Source: Candidatus Falkowiibacteriota bacterium (GTDB taxonomy: Bacteria; Patescibacteriota; Patescibacteriia; Patescibacteriales; WJLG01). Taken from it: 8,380 nucleotides of DNA. A program made the position numbers and the translations under genes. Within the stretch, counting starts at the first letter, position 1; each line of letters opens with the position of its first letter. Positions 5,290 through 8,380 of the stretch are shown here, piece after piece. The stretch lies in assembly GCA_014728685.1 (NCBI GenBank), contig WJLG01000042.1:1-8380 (forward strand), written 5' to 3'. The notes below the pieces were generated by a model that worked only from the letters and a program-made list of their open reading frames with translations, was not told where the DNA came from and ran no database searches.

Positions 5290-6425
5290 AGAAATAAATT
5301 TATATACTTTTTGGCTGTATCTTCCCAATCGAATTTCCCGGCCTGAATAAACCCCTTGTTTATCAAATTATCTCTCAAATCCTTATCAATTTCCAAGTGC
5401 CTGAGGCCTTGAGCCAAGCTTTCAACATTGTCCGCCTCCACCAACAAAGCCGAATCAGAACAGGCCTCGGTCAAACTGGAATTACCGGCAGCGATCACCG
5501 GTGTTCCACAGGCCATTGCTTCCAAGGGTGGAAAGCCAAAGCCCTCATAAAAACTGGGGTAGATAAAGATCGATGCCGCATTATAAAGATAAGGCTTGGC
5601 ATCCTCATCAATATATCCAAGAAAGATCACTCTATCTTTGTGTTTTATGCTTTCGAAAGTTCTAAAAACATCTTTATTTTTCCAGCCCTTCCGACCGGCT
5701 ATGAGCAGATAATGATCTTTCAGTTCGGGAAATTGCAAGGCTCGATCAAAGGCTTTAATGAGACCTGATATATTCTTCCTCGGTTCGATCGTGCCTAGCG
5801 ACAGGATGAATTTCTTGGGCAGTGAATACTTTTTTTTGATGATTGCCAGCCTTTCGTCATTTTTAGGGATCGGCCGATATCTTCCATCCAGTCCGGAATG
5901 GATCACTTTGGTCTTTTCCGGATCTATCTCCAATAACTCGACTACATCCTTCTTGGTACTCTCGGAAACGGCAACGATCAGATCAGCTCTCTTAGCCGCT
6001 TTCTTAAGCCCCAAGGACCTATGCCAAAAATTCTTGCGAAAAGAAAAGAACTCCGGATATCTTAAAAAAGACAGGTCATGGATGGTCAGGATATGCTTCG
6101 TCTTTTTTGATAGCGATGTAAAGTTTATGTGCGGAGAGAAAAATATATCCACCCCGCCCAATATCTTGTCCAATTTGGGCCAAGCGAAGATCTTTTGCAG
6201 AAAATAATTGAAGAGCTTGTTGGGATATGAAGTCCTGATCATACTTACATTCGGATATTCTAATTTCGGCATTCGAGCCGAGATGTCTTTGGCGGAATTA
6301 TAGTAAAGAATATATTCATTATTTCGATCCTGTTTCAAGATCGATCGAAGCAAATCAAGCGTATACAGAGATACGCCGGAATACTCCTTGTCCATCAATG
6401 ATCTGATATCGATACCGATCCTCAT
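5286..6425 (-). CDS. GT4-family glycosyltransferase (GT-B fold)
   Basis: A 379-residue cytoplasmic or membrane-associated glycosyltransferase. The N-terminal acceptor domain begins MRIGIDIRSL with GVSLYT at 17-22 and has IHDLSF at 115-120. The C-terminal nucleotide-sugar domain has LGTIEPRKN (210-218), LIAGRKGW (241-248), FLGYID (268-273) and the EX7E motif in YEGFGFPPLE (Glu294 and Glu302), then GTPVIAAGNSSLTE. This is the retaining GT4 pattern; mannosyl- or rhamnosyl-type enzymes of surface polysaccharide clusters look like this, but donor and acceptor cannot be read from sequence. The ATG at 6425 has AAGGAG upstream and lies 8 bases after the preceding glycosyltransferase. Its TGA overlaps the mnmA ATG. 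No signal peptide is seen. Confidence 0.93.
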   Translation of the reverse strand: MRIGIDIRSLMDKEYSGVSLYTLDLLRSILKQDRNNEYILYYNSAKDISARMPKLEYPNVSMIRTSYPNKLFNYFLQKIFAWPKLDKILGGVDIFFSPHINFTSLSKKTKHILTIHDLSFLRYPEFFSFRKNFWHRSLGLKKAAKRADLIVAVSESTKKDVVELLEIDPEKTKVIHSGLDGRYRPIPKNDERLAIIKKKYSLPKKFILSLGTIEPRKNISGLIKAFDRALQFPELKDHYLLIAGRKGWKNKDVFRTFESIKHKDRVIFLGYIDEDAKPYLYNAASIFIYPSFYEGFGFPPLEAMACGTPVIAAGNSSLTEACSDSALLVEADNVESLAQGLRHLEIDKDLRDNLINKGFIQAGKFDWEDTAKKYINLFL

Positions 6426-6433
6426 AAGTTTGC

Positions 6434-7564
6434 TTACTCCTTGGCGTGTTTTTCACACTCTTCTTTGATGAAACTTTCCAAATTCTTTTTGAAATTGTCT
6501 ATAGAAAATCTTTCAGCCTGCCTGCTTATCTCGTCTTTATTGAATTTATCAGCCTTGAAATTCTCAACTGCCCTGATAAGGTCTTCCGGTCTTTGTCGAT
6601 CGAAAAATACTCCGCTTTCGCCGGCAACAACCGTTTCCGTGGCTCCACCTTTTCGATAAGCTATCACCGGGGTTCCGGCAGATATGGCTTCGACTGCCGT
6701 AATGCCGAAATCTTCTTCCTGCGGATTCAAAAAAGCTTGAGCGTTGGCATAATAACGAGCCAGTTCGGCATCGTCCACGCGTCCCAAGAATTCAATATTG
6801 GAAGCATCGCCGGCTATCTTTTCCAGCCTCTGCCTATCGATGCCATCGCCGAATATCTTCAATTTCTTGTCCGGCATCTTCTTAAAAGCTTTGATAGCCA
6901 GATCGACGCGCTTGTATGAAGCCAAGCGACAACCGATCAAAAAGTATCTCTCACTTTGCAATTTCTCATCCAAATGATCCCTGAAATTGCCGAACTTTTT
7001 CGTATCAACCGGTGGATAGATGACCTTGGAGTCCTGTTTGTAATATTTTTTTATCCTTTTCTGCACTGTCTTTGAGTTGGCGACAAAAACATCGACTCGG
7101 TCAGCTGCCTGCCGATCCCAAATGCGGATATAATTCAAAACCAAAGAAATTATCTTCTTGAAATATTTATTGTATTTGAGGTCATTTATATATTCATGCG
7201 TATCCGACCAGAGGTAGCGAGTCGGCGTATGGCAATAGCAGATATGCAAAGTATCAGGTTTAGTGATGACTCCTTTTATCAAAGCGCTGGCCGAAGAGAT
7301 CACCACATCATATTTAGACAGGTCGAAAAACTCGACCGCCATAGGCATAAAGGGCATATACCATTTATAATGTTTTATACCCCCGGGCAGGCGCTGGATT
7401 ATGGAAGCTTCTATATTGCGATCACTGTAAAACCTATCGGCATTCTCCTTTTCATAAAGCAAAGTATAAATAGGCGCTTTGGGATACATCTCCAAAAGCA
7501 CCTTAAGAACTTTCTCAGCCCCTCCATCCTGAGCTAAATGGTCATGTGCCAACGCGACTTTCAT
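6434..7564 (-). CDS. GT4-family glycosyltransferase, WbaZ-like
   Basis: A 376-residue GT-B glycosyltransferase, probably adding a sugar from a nucleotide donor to a lipid-linked glycan on the cytoplasmic side. The start HDHLAQDGGAEKVL (7-20) is the glycine-rich acceptor-side loop. YCHTPTRYLW (110-119) and YPPVDTKKF (183-191) are characteristic of mannosyltransferases of the WbaZ type. The donor domain has GCRLASYKRVD (211-221), FGDG (238-241), FLGRVDDAEL (259-268) and the EX7E motif with Glu284 and Glu292, then GTPVIAYRKGGATETV. Donor sugar is inferred only from this likeness. ATG 7564 is 19 bases after the sugar transferase stop and lacks a clear Shine-Dalgarno. Six bases of its final coding region hold the ribosome binding site of the next gene. 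Confidence 0.93.
   Translation of the reverse strand: MKVALAHDHLAQDGGAEKVLKVLLEMYPKAPIYTLLYEKENADRFYSDRNIEASIIQRLPGGIKHYKWYMPFMPMAVEFFDLSKYDVVISSASALIKGVITKPDTLHICYCHTPTRYLWSDTHEYINDLKYNKYFKKIISLVLNYIRIWDRQAADRVDVFVANSKTVQKRIKKYYKQDSKVIYPPVDTKKFGNFRDHLDEKLQSERYFLIGCRLASYKRVDLAIKAFKKMPDKKLKIFGDGIDRQRLEKIAGDASNIEFLGRVDDAELARYYANAQAFLNPQEEDFGITAVEAISAGTPVIAYRKGGATETVVAGESGVFFDRQRPEDLIRAVENFKADKFNKDEISRQAERFSIDNFKKNLESFIKEECEKHAKE
6437..6442 (-). promoter_or_regulatory. Ribosome binding site of the second glycosyltransferase
   Basis: AAGGAG lies inside the last codons of the upstream gene, directly before its TAA, and 11 bases before ATG 6425. The spacing is a little long, but it supports this start. 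Confidence 0.6.
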
Positions 7565-7583
7565 ATTAAAAAATTTGAGTATT

Positions 7584-8380
7584 TTATTCGGCTTTTCTGC
7601 TCCTGATCACGGCAAAAGGTGTCCTAAGCAGTATTGCCAAATCCAAAAGAAACGACCAATTCTCTATATAATAAGTGTCCAATTTTACTTCTTCCTCAAA
7701 AGACAGATCGCTTCGGCCTGATATCTGAGCTAGTCCTGTAATACCGGGCTTCAAGGCCAAAACTTTCTTGTGGTGGCGTTCGTATTTGGCCACTTCTTCC
7801 GGCAGATGCGGACGCGGGCCAACCAGGCTCATTTGGCCGACAAACACCAAGAATAGCTCCGGCAACTCATCAATGCTAAAGCGTCTGATGAATTTACCTA
7901 CCCTGGTCACCCTGGGGTCATCTTGTATCTTGACCAATGGTCCGTCCTTGCGCAGATCTTGGCCGGCCAATTCCTTATAGCGCATACTGTCTGATTTATC
8001 TATCATTGATCTGAATTTGAAATAATTGAAAAGCTTGCCCCCTTGACCAACCCTTTTCAATAACGACCCGTCATCTTTTCTTGAAAAAAATATTGGACCA
8101 TGAGAGTCAAGCTTGATAGCCAGTGCGACCAATATCATTATCGGTGAAGTAATGATCATCAAAAATATCGATCCAAAAATATCAAATATCCGCTTAACGA
8201 TACGTCCCCAGCCATCCAGGGGCGTCTTTTTGACCTCAACCACCGGAATGCCGGCCAATTCCATCACTTCGGTTTTAAGCACCTTGGTTCCCAAGAGGTC
8301 AGCTACGTATTTGAAAGCCAGGTGATGTTCATCAGCAAAATCATAAAGGCGTAAAACTTCTTTTTTAGGCAGATTAGGAT
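7584..8380 (-). CDS. Polyprenyl-phosphate sugar-1-phosphate transferase, C-terminal part (5' end outside window)
   Basis: The last 264 residues of an initiating glycan transferase, which moves a sugar-1-phosphate from a nucleotide sugar to a polyprenyl phosphate in the membrane. The frame is open to the window edge, beginning PNLPKKEVLR, so the N-terminal membrane domain is missing; a TTG at 8292-8294 is an internal Leu codon, not the start. Visible parts are the end of a cofactor-binding-like domain (1-45), a hydrophobic membrane segment at about 66-89, KFRSM (121-125), the catalytic Asp170-Glu171 in SIDELPEL, SLVGPRP (184-190), LKPGITGLAQISGRS (209-223) and DTYYIENWS (234-242). These are hallmarks of the WcaJ/PglC-like family. 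It opens the glycan gene run and should supply the lipid-linked first sugar for the two glycosyltransferases. The sugar is not determinable. Confidence 0.95.
   Translation of the reverse strand, partial: PNLPKKEVLRLYDFADEHHLAFKYVADLLGTKVLKTEVMELAGIPVVEVKKTPLDGWGRIVKRIFDIFGSIFLMIITSPIMILVALAIKLDSHGPIFFSRKDDGSLLKRVGQGGKLFNYFKFRSMIDKSDSMRYKELAGQDLRKDGPLVKIQDDPRVTRVGKFIRRFSIDELPELFLVFVGQMSLVGPRPHLPEEVAKYERHHKKVLALKPGITGLAQISGRSDLSFEEEVKLDTYYIENWSFLLDLAILLRTPFAVIRSRKAE

Noticed and set aside
5290..5328. TTG-extended N-terminus for mnmA
   Set aside because: It adds 13 residues that overlap the glycosyltransferase, whereas ATG 5289 gives the usual short lead-in to the PP-loop.
8292..8294. TTG as the start of the sugar transferase
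   Set aside because: The frame continues open and family-like to the window edge (PNLPKKEVLR onward), so this is an internal Leu codon of a gene cut by the window.
1..8380. CRISPR, transposon, toxin-antitoxin, phage or retron elements, tRNA or rRNA genes
   Set aside because: I saw no repeat-spacer pattern, transposase or integrase motif, and no cloverleaf-like sequence in the short gaps.

Overview
The window holds nine recognisable protein genes, all on the minus strand, so transcription runs from base 8380 towards base 1. Coding density is high and no gap exceeds about 200 bases. The organism is a bacterium, most likely a member of the Patescibacteria (Candidate Phyla Radiation). That is inferred from lysine-rich proteins, compact packing, a stand-alone receiver protein and the style of the sugar transferase; it is not proven by any single marker here.

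In transcription order there are three blocks. Block 1 (8380 to about 4161) is a surface-glycan run: the C-terminal part of a membrane polyprenyl-phosphate sugar-1-phosphate transferase, then two GT4-type glycosyltransferases, then the tRNA 2-thiouridylase gene mnmA, which overlaps the second glycosyltransferase by an ATGA. An intrinsic terminator follows mnmA. Block 2 (about 4241 to 1545) is a translation run: rpsB (ribosomal protein S2), tsf (EF-Ts) and a RicT/YaaT-type PSP1 protein with eight clustered cysteines. A strong hairpin sits between tsf and the PSP1 gene, and a second terminator closes the block. Block 3 (1542 to 12) begins with a near-consensus promoter and carries a CheY-like receiver and a thioester-reductase-like SDR, which starts at TTG behind a strong ribosome binding site.

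Block 1 probably builds a lipid-linked surface polysaccharide: the transferase loads the first sugar phosphate on the lipid carrier and the two GT4 enzymes extend it. mnmA looks like a housekeeping gene captured at the end of that operon. Block 2 supplies core translation parts. The function of block 3 is open: the reductase fold is clear but its substrate is not.

I found no CRISPR array, transposon, RNA gene or defence system. Nothing here is convincingly a new multi-gene system. The points most worth a second look are the hairpin just before the PSP1 start codon, the rpsB leader, the CxxC-type MnmA, and the receiver/reductase pair.
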